The notes: generated by a model from the sequence alone, not told the origin. A stretch of 64,000 nt of DNA from Melitaea cinxia (GCF_905220565.1 NC_059419.1:7927326-7991325); one strand, 5' to 3'; shown: positions 11,638 to 22,208, counted from the first letter of the stretch. A program made the numbers and translations.

Positions 11638-11740
11638 ATTTTATCGCGGTTTATTTAGTTTGTTTTAGATTCCCGACGTTGCTGCTGTAATATATTCGAA
11701 ACGTTGGGAATCTAAATAAATTTAATAAACCGCGATAAAA
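11638..11740. repeat. Palindromic element, about 40-bp arms
   Basis: The left arm 'ttttatcgcggtttatttag' ... 'agattcccgacgtt' pairs with the right arm 'aacgttgggaatctaaataa' ... 'aataaaccgcgataaaa'. A loop of about 20 bases lies between. The arms differ by small indels. It sits directly before a SINE-A fragment. This is either a very small MITE or the end of a larger element. Confidence 0.7.
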
Positions 11741-11744
11741 GTCG

Positions 11745-11850
11745 ATATCCTGCTATAAGTCTGGAGCAGTCCGTCTGGGAAATTGTCTCAACCTATAAAG
11801 CAATTAAGGTACTATCATCTATTCGTCTATCTACTTATTACATTTTGAGT
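11745..11850 (+). repeat. SINE-A fragment
   Basis: It contains 'atatcctgctataagtctgg' and 'agcagtccgtctggga', then decays. Confidence 0.5.
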
Positions 11851-12004
11851 AAGTAAAGAAAATAAAAAGAATAATAATTTGTATAGACTGCTAGCTGCAA
11901 ATCACAGACAGACACTTTAATTTTATATATATGTATAGAATATAAATTATTTAAAATTATAAAATAATTATATTTTAAAAAATTCAGCTAAAATATATAT
12001 CTAT

Positions 12005-12458
12005 ACATATAATAAAATGGTAGGAAAGTCAAAACTGTACATTGAATATTTTTTTGAAAGAATACTTGGGGTGTGATCTACAATTGATACCGAAGCCAAA
12101 AATATAGTTTTTATAATTTTTGTCTGTTTGTCTGTTTGTCTGTTTATCTGTTTGTCTGTTTGTCTGTATGTATGTCCGGGATAAACTCAAAAAGTACTAC
12201 ATGGATTTACTTCAAATTTGGCACGAATATTATTAAGAAGTCGGGTCATATAGGCTACATATTATCATGCTATCACCTACGGGGAACGAGCAGTGAACCT
12301 TTATTTCTTCAACGCATTCTGTAACAACGTGTAATCTAACGACGCATATTTGAATGTTGTTATTATTTTAATAATTAATGGTATAAATAAAGACATTCTG
12401 TACTATATTTAGTATCAGCATTGCACCCGTGCGAAGCCGGGGCGGGTCACTAGTATTA
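12005..12458 (-). repeat. Dispersed repeat ending 'ggcttcgcacgggtgcaatg' (family E)
   Basis: On the minus strand it begins 'actagtgacccgccccggct' 'tcgcacgggtgcaatgctga', like the copy at 39303. The + strand has a TGTCTGTT-type simple repeat at 12121-12172. It then reads 'gggataaactcaaaaagtac', a block common in insect dispersed repeats. The class (Helitron, LINE tail or other) is not determined. Confidence 0.5.
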
Positions 12459-13286
12459 CATAATTTCAAACTTGAAAACGCAGCACAGAAAAGAAAATAA
12501 TAATTTTTGTAAATCTCTATACAAAGTGTAGTATTTTAGCCTTTGAAAGTTACATAAACAAACGAAAATCAGTACAAAGCTATGACGTCACAACGTAACG
12601 ATTAATTTAAACGAATTATCGATTTCGTAACCCATCATTAACAGTTACACCGGGGTTACATAATCGTTCTGGTTACCGCTCTTCACCTTGTGAATGATGT
12701 AACGTGTCAAGGTTTCTTTTATGCAATAGTTTTATACTTTTGACATTTTGCAATTGAGACAATGAGATAAAGCATGAGTAGGGCTGTCGATCACTTATAG
12801 TTATCGCTGGATTTGTCCCGATTTGTTTGACGTCTCGTGGCTATTCGGAATATTTTTTCTTAAAGTGTACTCATGTACACTCATTTAATGTAATGCGACA
12901 TAAAATATTTTTAGTTATAAGTGTATTTGTGTTAAGTTTTTTTTGGATTTTTAGGTGGCAAAAAATAAATTTTCAGCAAATGTTAAGAATTTTACTGGTT
13001 TTAGTATGGATTTGGTAGTTTATACTATAGTACCCATAGATCATAGCAGCATATAGATCGCCATTGTTTTCATAGGATTATTGTATGTGATAGTAGTGGG
13101 AGAGAAATGGCTCTTATTTCATGGATTGTAATTTTGCTTATTAATACTAGTACATCATTAAAAAAATTGATTTGTGTACAAAAACGATTAAGTTACTATA
13201 TCTTGCTTACCTAACCGCTGTTACCGAGAGTTGTACTATAAAAACTATTTTAGTTTATTTTTTTAAGGATTTTTTTTTCTAAATAA
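12459..13286. other. No gene seen; contains a perfect CRE palindrome
   Basis: TGACGTCA lies at 12584-12591, within a patch to about 12730 that is less AT-rich than its surroundings. A 63-codon ORF at 12827-13018 has a hydrophobic stretch, but nothing shows it is a gene. Confidence 0.4.
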
Positions 13287-13325
13287 TACAAATTCATATT
13301 TTTGAATATCATATTAAAAATTGAC

Positions 13326-13395
13326 CGCTCCAGCGGGATTCGAACCCGCGTCCGACTGACCGTGTCGGCGCTCTAGCCAATTAAGCTATGGAACG
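13326..13395 (-). pseudogene. tRNA-like body, inverted unit
   Basis: Read on the minus strand it starts CGTTCCA and ends TGGAGCG, a 7-bp acceptor stem with one G-U pair. It has a canonical D arm, an anticodon-type stem CCGAC/GTCGG and a T arm GCGGG-TTCGAAT-CCCGC. It lacks the 'GA' that the other three copies carry after the anticodon stem, giving 70 rather than 72 bases. The anticodon-loop problem is described for the copy at 13636. Confidence 0.6.
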
Positions 13396-13635
13396 ACGTA
13401 CCCGCTAGAGCGAAACTTTTGATATGATTATTTTTATTTTCGGTTTAAGCGAACCGTGGCGCCGTCTATAGTGAGTTCTTTACAGAGACCCGTAACTATT
13501 CAAAGTTTCATATTACAATGAAAATCTTTGACAGGAGACGACACCATGCTATTTTTAATATGTACGATTTTATTTTTGTGTTACCCTCACATTAGGAATT
13601 CTAAACATTTTTAAGTTTCGCTCTAGCGGGTACAT

Positions 13636-13707
13636 CGTTCCATAGCTTAATTGGCTAGAGCGCCGACACGGTCAGTCGGAGATGCGGGTTCGAATCCCGC
13701 TGGAGCG
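13636..13707 (+). pseudogene. tRNA-like body, direct unit 1
   Basis: This 72-base cloverleaf fits the tRNA model: 7-bp acceptor stem, T8-A9, a D arm with A14, G18-G19 and A21, a 5-bp anticodon stem, a 4-base variable loop, and a T arm whose GGTTCGAATCC matches a pol III B box. The 7-base anticodon loop is ACGGTCA, with C instead of the near-invariant U33. The formal anticodon would be GGT (Thr). No CCA is encoded, as usual for eukaryotic tRNAs. It is most likely a tRNA-derived promoter module and not a decoding tRNA. Confidence 0.6.
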
Positions 13708-13946
13708 GTCAATTTTTGATATGATATTCAAAAATGTTTAGAATTCCTAATGTGAGGGTAACACAAAAATAAAATCGTACATATTAAAAATAGCATGGTG
13801 TCGTCTCCTGTCAAAGATTTTTATTGTAATATGAAACTTTGAATAGTTACGGGTCTCTATAAAGAACTCACTATAGACGGCGCCACGGTTCGCTTAAACC
13901 GAAAATAAAAATCATCATATCAAAAGTTTCGCTCTAGCGGGCACAT

Positions 13947-14018
13947 CGTTCCATAGCTTAATTGGCTAGAGCGCCGACAAGGTCAGTCGGAGACGCGGGT
14001 TCGAATCCCGCTGGAGCG
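13947..14018 (+). pseudogene. tRNA-like body, direct unit 2
   Basis: Same fold as the copy at 13636. It differs in the loop (AAGGTCA instead of ACGGTCA) and in the variable loop (AGAC instead of AGAT). Stem-forming positions are retained. Confidence 0.6.
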
Positions 14019-14257
14019 GTCAATTTTTGATATGATGTTCAAAAATGTTTAGAATTCCTAATGTGAGGGAAACACAAAAATAAAATCGTACATATTAAAA
14101 ATAGCATGGTGTCGTCTCCTGTCAAAGATTTTCATTGTAATATGAAACTTTGAATAGTTACGGGTCTCTGTAAAGAACTCACTATAGACGGTGCCACGGT
14201 TCGCTTAAACTGAAAATAAAAATCATCATATCAAAAGTTTCGCTCTAGCGGGTACAT

Positions 14258-14329
14258 CGTTCCATAGCTTAATTGGCTAGAGCGCCGACACGGTCAGTCG
14301 GAGACGCGGGTTCGAATCCCGCTGGAGCG
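14258..14329 (+). pseudogene. tRNA-like body, direct unit 3
   Basis: Same fold, with loop ACGGTCA and variable loop AGAC. The downstream spacer ends after about 77 bases at the right-hand 13-bp direct repeat, so this last unit is 3'-truncated. Confidence 0.6.
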
Positions 14330-15179
14330 GTCAATTTTTGATATGATATTCAAAAATGTTTAGAATTCCTAATGTGAGGGTAACACAAAAATAAAATCGT
14401 ACATATTACAAATTCATATATTTGGTGCCATAATTGTCTTATTTGAACATTTTTATTAATGATATTTATCTTAAATTTTGTATTTCTTTTATTTGATTAG
14501 GGTTGTCAAAACTCATACACACAATATGGTATCACATGTATGAGAACAACCGCGAGTAAAAGTCGAATAGAGACGAAATAAAGAAGGTTCCACGTCCTTG
14601 AAGTATTATCACATACCATTCATTATTTGCACTTTTCGCAATATTAACGCAACTAATCAGCATTATCTATCTGATGTAATAAAAATCTATGCCAAGGTTC
14701 CGTGTGTACTAGAGAAATGGTTTTATTGAATCGTGACATTTGAAATATCTTGCATAAATATTTATCGATAAACAAAACTCAAGTATTTGTTATTAGAAGT
14801 AGAACTATTTTTTTTTATTTTTAAGAATGGGATTAGATATTTTGTTTGACTTCGCGTTATTTAAAAATAAAAGAAAATTGTCCTTAGTTTCAGTAGACTT
14901 TTGTATAAGCTTTTTTATATATGTATATTATGTTATGTTATGTTATGTATGTATATCAAACTATAATTGGCTGTGGAGCTTAAGTTAGAGTTTATCCAAT
15001 TGTTTAAAAGTGTGTTAGACAATCTCTTAGAGGTATTTCAAAGGTTTTAAAACATTATATTATGGTCATTTGGGTCGTATTTATAAATTTACATTAAAAA
15101 AAAAGCTACAAGCTGAGACGTCGTAATATGACTTATGAAATAAAGATCAAAGATAGCTTTATCGATATATACTTTAAAA

Positions 15180-15470
15180 GCACGTTTTAATCGTCATTTT
15201 ATAAATATAAACTTTATTTTTTTTAAAAGTGAAGCTACCTCCCGTTCAGAATTCAGATTCTGCAGAGAAAACCCGGCAAGAAACTGCAGTTACTCTTTTT
15301 TTGTTAAATCTTTAAACTGTGTTTTAATATAATCTTGTATGAAACACAGCGTTACCAAGTCCACACATTTTTATCATCTGTGTAATCCTGCATCGACTAC
15401 ACGCTTTATCTATTAATTTCTTTTTAATACAAAATTTAAATTTATTCCAGTGAAACAAATCAAAATAAAC
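15180..15470 (+). repeat. Dispersed repeat, LINE 3'-end-like (family F)
   Basis: It shares 'aaagcacgttttaatcgtca', 'ttcagattctgcagagaaaa' and 'aaactgcagttactctttt' with the copy at 60870-61180, and the first block with 30205-30320. It is non-coding and probably a LINE 3' region. Confidence 0.5.
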
Positions 15471-15684
15471 GAAAAAATGCATTGACATTTAATTTATTTT
15501 ATTATTATTATTTTTTAAACTTAGATATAAAACATTCTAGATGGTCAACGAACAGTACTTATTGTAAACAAACGATGAATCACTGTACATGACATAATAT
15601 TTGCTATGTAACTATTTATGTAAATACGATTATATCATGTTTAGGTTATTTTAGGGTAATGATATAAAAATTTATTTAATATTA

Positions 15685-16007
15685 ACTAGTTGTCGCTCCG
15701 TGGTCGAAATTCGACCATAGTTAAATTATAAGTTTGAACATTGTTAAGGTTCCGTTGTCAAAGACTATTCTTCTCTAATAATAAACAAAATAGTATATAT
15801 GCGTGTGTGTGTTAAATACATGGTAGTGTGTGTAATGCTTTTTTAATTGATTTAATGTATTTTTTATGCATATTTAAAAAAATTACTATTCTCCACTCCT
15901 TCTCTATATAAACTACATGTGTGCGAAATTGCATACTTCTCCGCCCACGTATTTTTTTTTTAAAAGGGGTAAAAAGTTTTTGCTTCACGTATTAATATAT
16001 AGATATT
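15685..16007 (+). repeat. Dispersed repeat (family G), copy 1
   Basis: It begins 'gttgtcgctccgtggtcgaa' 'attcgaccat' and ends 'aagtttttgcttcacgtatt'. An inverted copy at 27400-27728 shares order and ends across the full length, including 'ttctctatataaact' and 'tgtgcgaaatt'. No ORF is conserved between the two. Confidence 0.75.
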
Positions 16008-16640
16008 GTAAATGCGTGTTAGCTGGATATTCGATACAATAGTTTCATATTATATTTATATAAATAAATTATAAAGTGCAGTAAACACTCATTTTATTTG
16101 AATTTTAAGTTCATTTTTTTTACACTCGTACACATTAGGCATTGCACTTTTCACTGTTACAGCGAGGACGTTCCACTTAAGTAAGTGGAAATAAATCTAC
16201 TTTTTCTTCTTTGATTATGAGTCTTCTTTTCTTAAGAAAAAAGTTTTTATTTTATTTTTATAAAAGTTTTTAATTAAAAGTTACATTATTTAATAATTAT
16301 TTATAGAGAAATTGTTTTCAAAGCCTGTTTATTGAGAATACTTGTAGGTTATCGAAAACAATAATATGAGACGTTGAAATAAATATGAAATTTAATGAAA
16401 AAAATTATACCACAAACGCGCCAAATACAAAAATAAATATATTTAAAAATAAATTATTTAACAATTCAAGTTTGCGTCATGTAAACTAAACCAGTCTATC
16501 TAGGTCATAGATCTTTTGATTAATCTGTAAGAAGATGTTACGCAAGCGGTTGCATCACAATCGGTCCAGTTTATGCATGTGAGCCAAGGTTTTTAGTTCA
16601 AGTCGGCATTTTCATCACACAAGGGAGTTGATTTTTGTCA

Positions 16641-17043
16641 ATGTGTGAAGAAATTAACATTTTTTTGAGTGTTGTTATTTCTTAAACAAAAAGTTATGCG
16701 ATTATTTGTGCTTTAAGTGTTATTACACCTACGTTGACAATTAAGAAAGAAAAAAAATATTGTTTTTATTTTTTATTTTAGTAGTTTTGTCTTACGATAT
16801 AAAAAAAAGTATAGGTATTTAACCTTTGTTGTAACTTAAATGAATGTGTGAAGAAATTAACATTTTTTTGAGTGTTGTTATTTCTTAAACAAAAAGTTAT
16901 GCGATTATTTGTGCTTTAAGTGTTATTACACCTACGTTGACAATTAAGAAAGAAAAAAAATATTGTTTTTATTTTTTATTTTAGTAGTTTTGTCTTACGA
17001 TATGAAAAAAGTATAGGTATTTAACCTGTGTTGTAACTTAAAT
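16641..17043 (+). repeat. 203-bp tandem duplication
   Basis: Units start at 16641 and 16844 with 'atgtgtgaagaaattaacat'. They are almost identical through 'tgtcttacgatat' and 'gttgtaacttaaat', differing by a few substitutions and a small A-run indel. The near-identity indicates a recent event. The unit is not coding and matches no repeat family here. Confidence 0.9.
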
Positions 17044-17603
17044 AAATAATAATTATGCACCAGTAACAGATGTTGCGATACATTGCATCAATAGTACAAT
17101 TTACCTATAAATTCATACACACACTCACACATGCAAAATAATACGTACACCACTGTACAACGTTTGACTAACCCCATTCGATACGATATACCAGACATAG
17201 GATATTCAACTCTTTTTACTAACGAATAAAGTTCAGTTTTAACTGTCTGGATCCCCTGGTTTTAGTTTACTATTACGTAAGACAATTTAAGGTCACTAGA
17301 GTTGCATAATCTGTACATTACTGTGAGAGCGACCACGATAAGTTGAGCTTTCAGCGCGGGTTCAATTACCTTTATTTCTATCGCAGGGGCGGAGGGTAGA
17401 GGTCACTCGAGCTGGTCGGCTTAGGATTTGCGTCGGTTAATATTAGAATGTCAGTTTTGAAACACAAAAGTATGTTCTTATGATTTATGGGTGTATCACG
17501 TTTTCTTGTAATTTAGTCTATTGTTTGAAATAACTGTTATTTACGGTTTGTGTAAATGTTATATTACCATCTATATTTTTCTCTCAATAAGTATTTGTAC
17601 TAA

Positions 17604-17925
17604 TACCATATACCATGTGTAACAACCGCTCTGGTGTAGCGGTTCGATTCCCGCTTGGAATGGATACTTGTACTTGTACAAATTTTTTCCGGTTTCGATA
17701 TCTGTCTTTGTGGGTTTCCCCACCGTACCTCGGAGAGCACGTTAAGCCTTCCGGTCCCAGTTGTTATTATAAATACCTGATAGCGATCGTTACTCATAGC
17801 AGGCAACATGTCCGCCAACCCGCAGTAGAGCAGCGTGGTGGATTAAGCGTCAAAGCTTCTCCCATATGGAAAAAGAGGCCTATGCACCCAGCCCAGCAGT
17901 GGGATGTTACAGGCTGAATGCGTAA
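17604..17925 (+). repeat. SINE-B, long form with diverged head
   Basis: The head 'caaccgctctggtgtagcgg' 'ttcgattcccgcttgg' leads to 'acctcggagagcacgttaag', 'acctgatagcgatcgttact' and a 3' end 'cagcagtgggatgttacagg'. ORFs of 100 and 72 codons on the two strands are products of the repeat. Confidence 0.7.
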
Positions 17926-18039
17926 TATCATGTTTATTTATCTTTGGTCCATAAAGAATAACTTCAGGTATTTTCAGGTGTTTGTGTATGTTCGCAAATC
18001 ATTTTAAGAATATACGTTGCACAGTTTTAATTCTTAACT

Positions 18040-18245
18040 GAGGTAGGGTACTGTAGAAAATATCCTGCTCAAAATCTGGAGCAGCTCAACTGGGAGAAGT
18101 ACCACAGTACAATAAACCACAACTAAATAATACTGTTTTCAAGCAGTGTTGTGTTCCTGGGGTGAGTAAAGCGACCAGAGCTCCTGGGGTGAGGTCGGCG
18201 ACGTGCCTGTGACGCTTCGCTTACCATCAGGTAAGTCGTACGCTT
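18040..18245 (+). repeat. SINE-A copy
   Basis: It contains 'aggtagggtactgtagaaaa', 'tatcctgctcaaaatctgga', 'tcctggggtgagtaaagcga' and the end 'cttaccatcaggtaagtcgt'. Confidence 0.65.
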
Positions 18246-18397
18246 GTAACTACCAACTCTAATAATTAAAAAAAAACATTTGAAACCAAGTAATGTCTTA
18301 AATATAAATTAATATTACCTTAAATATATCATTTAGGCTATTATTTATCATATTCAATATTACGTACAATGGTATTATGTATATGTTAGTCACGTTT

Positions 18398-18533
18398 GAT
18401 GCCCTGCGGTCATCAACCCGTCTGCCCAGCGTGGTGACTACCGGCAAAACACACGAGTTCGCGCCATTTTTGGCGCGAGCTTGGGGTGGCCTATGTCCAG
18501 CAGTGGACTGCGATAGATAGAAGTGATGATGAG
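18398..18533 (+). repeat. Family R element, 5'-truncated
   Basis: The copy keeps 'ctgcccagcgtggtgactac', 'ccatttttggcgcgagcttg' and 'ccagcagtggactgcgatag', and ends in a TGATGATGA tail. Confidence 0.7.
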
Positions 18534-19054
18534 TCACGATTAAAAAAACAAAGCAATTATATCGACTGTAACCATTATTTTATTTATTCTTAGACATCCT
18601 CTTTCAATAGTTACCGATATTGATATTTTAAATGGAAAAAAATAGGTTCACCTAAATAAGATACATTAATGAAATCAACATTCTTTTGTTTTCATTAAAA
18701 CTAAAAATTGGTTATTTGTTAAGTCAGTTTACGGACGATAATTATACGTTATAACGTCATAAAGACACATTTATGAAAAAATGCATACTTATATATTGAA
18801 TTATATCGAATTGGAAGCTCTTGTATAGTAATAAATATAATAATGATTATATAATCTATTATAATACCTATTACTCTGTTATTATTTGTATTATTATATT
18901 TGCGATATGAAATTATCTATGTAATTAGTGTATAAATATAAATCAGATCTAGGAAATGTTTTGTCGACCTTGATTTGCTATCTTATTATTCTCTTACTGA
19001 AACTTAAAACAAGAGTTATATATTTTGCACTGTATGGACATTTTTATATTGCTA

Positions 19055-19225
19055 GGGTGATAAACACGTCTACAGCCGTCTGATGGTACCTAAGCAGATA
19101 ACGTAGCCTATGGACGGCTGCACCACTAGGAGCAATGCTAGTGCTTCGCCAACTCAACAAAACAAATACGAGTACAATCTTACTTGAAAGCAGCAGTATA
19201 CTCCTGCTGCGCTCTATCTTAACAA
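19055..19225 (-). repeat. Diverged SINE-A-like fragment
   Basis: It contains 'ctgatggtacctaagcagat' and 'gtagcctatggacggctgca', in the place of 'cctgatggtaagcgattacc' and 'gtagcctatagacgcc' in other copies. Alignable only in part, so either a distinct subfamily or a related family. Confidence 0.35.
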
Positions 19226-19554
19226 GAATAAAAAGCCTTTTATTTCTTGCGACATTTCATTACAGATTTTTTGACTAAAATTATTGTCTTTAAATTGTTG
19301 AAAAAATTTAATAACATTTTCAGACTAAAAAATAAACTATAAGATAATGACCAATTAATAATAAACTATTGTTATAAAAAAATATTGTTTTTTTTTAATG
19401 TCACATTATTGTATAATATTTGTCAAGGTATTTACATTACATTCATAATTGTCAATAAAGCTAATAACTCAATTTAAAATAAATATCAATTAGTGAAAAT
19501 AAAAGTCAGAATAAATAAATTTGGAAATATATAGTTGAGATGCAAGAACCCCTC

Positions 19555-20590
19555 TCAGGTAAAGGCCTCCTCCAGAGAATGCCACGTGTTTCTATTTTTA
19601 GCTATGTCTAGCCAGTCCCGGTCTGCGGTGTGTGTTAAGTCGTCAGCCCATCTTGCAAGTGGTCTTCCTACTTTTCTGTAGTCTTGTGGACCTGTACACT
19701 CTGTAGCCCGTTTCGTCCATCTTTCGTCAGTAGATACACGTCCAGCCCATTTCCATTTTAATTTCATAGCGAAGTTTAATGCGTCGATTACTTCTGACTT
19801 CTTTCTAATAATTGTGTGCCTTATTTTCTGTATTTTTTGATCCTTAGCATGCTTCTTTCCATAAATCTCTGAGTTGTTTTAATTTTATGTTTGGCTTTAG
19901 GTATAAATTTCCATGTTTGACATGCGTAGGTTAAAGAAGGCAGAAGACATGTATTCATTATTTTCCATTTCAAATTCACAGAGAAATGTCCTTTTAGAAC
20001 TTCTTTATAGCTCCAAAACTTGCTCCAGTTTTTTTGAATTCTTATTGCGATTTCGTGGTCATTATTTTGTGCTTTGAAGGATATTTGTTTTCCGAGATAA
20101 ATGTGGCTATCTACATACTCTAGTTGAATATTGTTAATTTTATAGCATTAATTATGCTGTTTGTTATAATTTTTGTTTTATTCAGATTTATTTCAAGCCC
20201 AACCCTTTTACTAGCTTCATGTAGGATTGATATCATGTATTCCAATTTTTTACTACTCTCAGACATAAGGACGATGTCATCAGCAAATCTTAGATGTGAC
20301 AGGTATTTTCCTTTAATATTTAATCCTATTTGATTCCAATTAAGTCCGCTTATCACATATTCCAAGACTCCTATAAAAATTCTGGGCGAGAGTGGGTCAC
20401 TCTGTCTGACTCCTCGTTTTATTTTTATAGGTCCTATGCTCTCTAGTTGTACTCTGCTTTGGCATTTTTCGTAAATATGTTTCAATATTTTGATATAGGT
20501 TATATCAACGTTTTGAGATAATAGAGTTTCCCATATCGAAGCATGTGATAGACTATCGAAAGCTTTCTCGTAATCGACGAAGCTCTATCT
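19555..20590 (-). pseudogene. 5'-truncated RTE-like LINE reverse transcriptase, broken
   Basis: On the minus strand it begins inside the reverse transcriptase at FVDYEKAFDS (about 20588). It continues through a 121-residue open stretch (20120-20485) with GVRQSDPLSPRIF and the active-site block LRFADDIVLM, which carries the Ala-Asp-Asp catalytic residues. A stop after the 'TNSI' region interrupts it. Beyond come C-terminal RTE-type blocks such as KLKWKWAGRV and GRPLARWADDL. The last residues are WHSLEEAFT then stop at 19555. The endonuclease domain is absent. Stops and frameshifts make it inactive. Confidence 0.85.
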
Positions 20591-20671
20591 TAATAGTAAT
20601 ATTTATATAAATAATAGATACGGAATACATCAAAAGCTTTATTACGGTAGTACTATTATTTTAATACAACA

Positions 20672-20945
20672 CCGAAGACGGGCAGCAGCGTTTTCGGTGA
20701 GTTCACATGAGTTCACGCCATTTTTGGCGCAAACTTGTAGAGGCCTTTGTCGCACCGAAGACGCTGCTGCCCGTCATCGGCCTGTGTATTTTAAAGCCAG
20801 CAGTTGGATGGTTATCCCGCCGCTAGTCGGCTTTTTAAGTTCCAAGGTGGTAGCTGTGGAACTGTGTTATCCCTTAGTCGCCTCTTACGACACCCACGGG
20901 AAGAGAGGGGGTGGCTATATTCTTTCCTACCGTAGCCACACATTG
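20672..20945. repeat. Rearranged family R composite
   Basis: A plus-oriented piece (about 20672-20740, 'ccgaagacgggcagcagcgt' and 'ttcacgccatttttggcgca') is joined to a minus-oriented piece (about 20745-20945, 'ccgaagacgctgctgcccgt' to 'ctaccgtagccacac'). The junction falls at the sequence repeated in opposite orientations. This fits inversion, or template switching during reverse transcription. Confidence 0.65.
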
Positions 20946-21584
20946 TATATTTGTACCTACTAAAATATGCTAAATCACCGCCAATAAAATTTGTATGCTA
21001 ATTTATTTTCCAGATAACATATTTTGTTAACGAATTTTCGTTTATTTCTTAGGCAATACTAAAATATGATGTAATTATTTCATGGAAGTCTAGTTAAAAT
21101 TATCCATGAGTAATTGTGACTGTACAAACCGTTTTAAGCTCTGAAATTATACAATTACGTCTAGAATGCTGTTGTTATATATACACAGATAATAATAATA
21201 GCTTGTAATATTTTTGTCAAATAATTGTTATTAATATGTTTAATTAATATTAAATTCATATTTTTGGCCGATGTTCAACAATTTGTTGTTTGTGTTAGAT
21301 TTTTCTGTTATAGTGTTGATTGAATTTTTAAAACTGGTTCATAGGTGACAATCCTATTACTGAACACACAAATGAATACATTCATAAACATTTAATTCCT
21401 CATTTTTTAAGTTAGTATGTTACATTGTTTTAGTAAAGCTACTTTGGACGCATTTCTGTGCTACCTGAAGATTTTACTATCTTAAAGCCTAGCATTCGTT
21501 AGTGACTGCCGTTTTTAAAAGCTGTTTTGTTCGCAAAATTAGAATAAAGTAGGTGAACAATTTATTTTTAAGTAGGTCTATTTT

Positions 21585-21835
21585 ATATCATCATCATCAC
21601 TTCAGCCTATGGCAGTCCACTGCTGAACGTAGGCCTTCCCAAGTTCGCGTCAGACATCCCGGTTTTCTGCAATCCTCATCCAGCCTACACTGGCAATCTG
21701 ACGTACATCGTCGGTCCAACGGGCCGGAGGACGTCCCACACTGCGTTTGCCAAGACGCGGTCTCCACTCCAGAACCCGACTACTCCAACTGCCATCGGTC
21801 TTGCGACACAGATGACCAGCCCACTTATATACTGT
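21585..21835 (-). pseudogene. RTE-like LINE 3' end fragment
   Basis: On the minus strand it encodes the last part of the polymerase seen at 29.0-29.9 kb. It starts near 'taagtgggctggtcatctgt' and ends 'gcagtggactgccataggct' with a TGATGATGA tail. It is 5'-truncated to about 240 bases. An opposite-strand 94-codon ORF here is spurious. Confidence 0.75.
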
Positions 21836-21957
21836 GAAAAAATTAGAAAAACATCATTTTGTCAAAAAACTCTTAGATTGAAGTAAAACGGTGGTTCGAA
21901 GGAAAGCTAGAGCCGAAAATTATTATGATATGTTGTTAAACAAAATCCAAAAATAAA

Positions 21958-22090
21958 TTGGAGGAGGCCTATATCCGGAGAGGAACCATGCCCTAAATGC
22001 ACCTTTTTTATTTGTAAAATTATGTTTGTTTAAATTCAATGTAATGGGAATGAAAATATAAAGGATTTATTATTATTATGGTTAATTTCA
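21958..22090 (+). repeat. 3' end of another RTE-type LINE
   Basis: 'ggaggaggcctatatccgga' encodes EEAYIRRGTMP then stop, matching the polymerase C-terminus pattern of the other LINEs here but with a different last segment. An untranslated region and a (TTA)n tail follow. It represents a separate lineage. Confidence 0.45.
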
Positions 22091-22154
22091 AACCAACAAT
22101 TCCATGTAATATAAGATTTAAACGTTATATTTATCATGTTCATCTCCGAACGTT

Positions 22155-22208
22155 CTCTTACACGGAGAAAGAGGCCTACGCCCAGCACTGGGATAGTAAG
22201 TACAGGCT
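22155..22208 (+). repeat. SINE-B 3' fragment
   Basis: The stretch 'gagaaagaggcctacgccca' 'gcactgggatagtaagtaca' 'ggctga' is the SINE-B long-form tail alone. Confidence 0.6.

Larger units (their letters stand above)
13300..14406. repeat. Cassette of four tRNA-like repeat units, one inverted and three in tandem
   Basis: Three direct units repeat with an exact 311-base period (tRNA-like starts at 13636, 13947 and 14258). A fourth, inverted unit precedes them (13300-13613). Each unit has a 70-72 base tRNA-like body and a spacer of about 240 bases. On either side of the body lie inverted sequences: 'atcatatcaaaagtttcgct' plus 'ctagcggg' before it, and the near-complement 'cccgctggagcggtcaat' plus 'ttttgatatgat' after it. 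A 13-base direct repeat, TACAAATTCATAT, flanks the cassette at 13287-13299 and 14407-14419, suggesting a single insertion with target-site duplication. The units differ by few substitutions, so the tandem amplification looks recent. Confidence 0.8.

Noticed and set aside
12827..13018. 63-codon ORF with hydrophobic stretch
   Set aside because: AT-rich codons give Phe/Ile/Leu runs by chance. There is no promoter, splice or poly(A) context.
13300..14406. CRISPR-like or genuine tRNA gene cluster
   Set aside because: Units are 311 bp of nearly identical DNA with no short repeat/unique spacer alternation, in a eukaryotic genome. As tRNAs they lack U33 and sit in mobile-element-like flanks.
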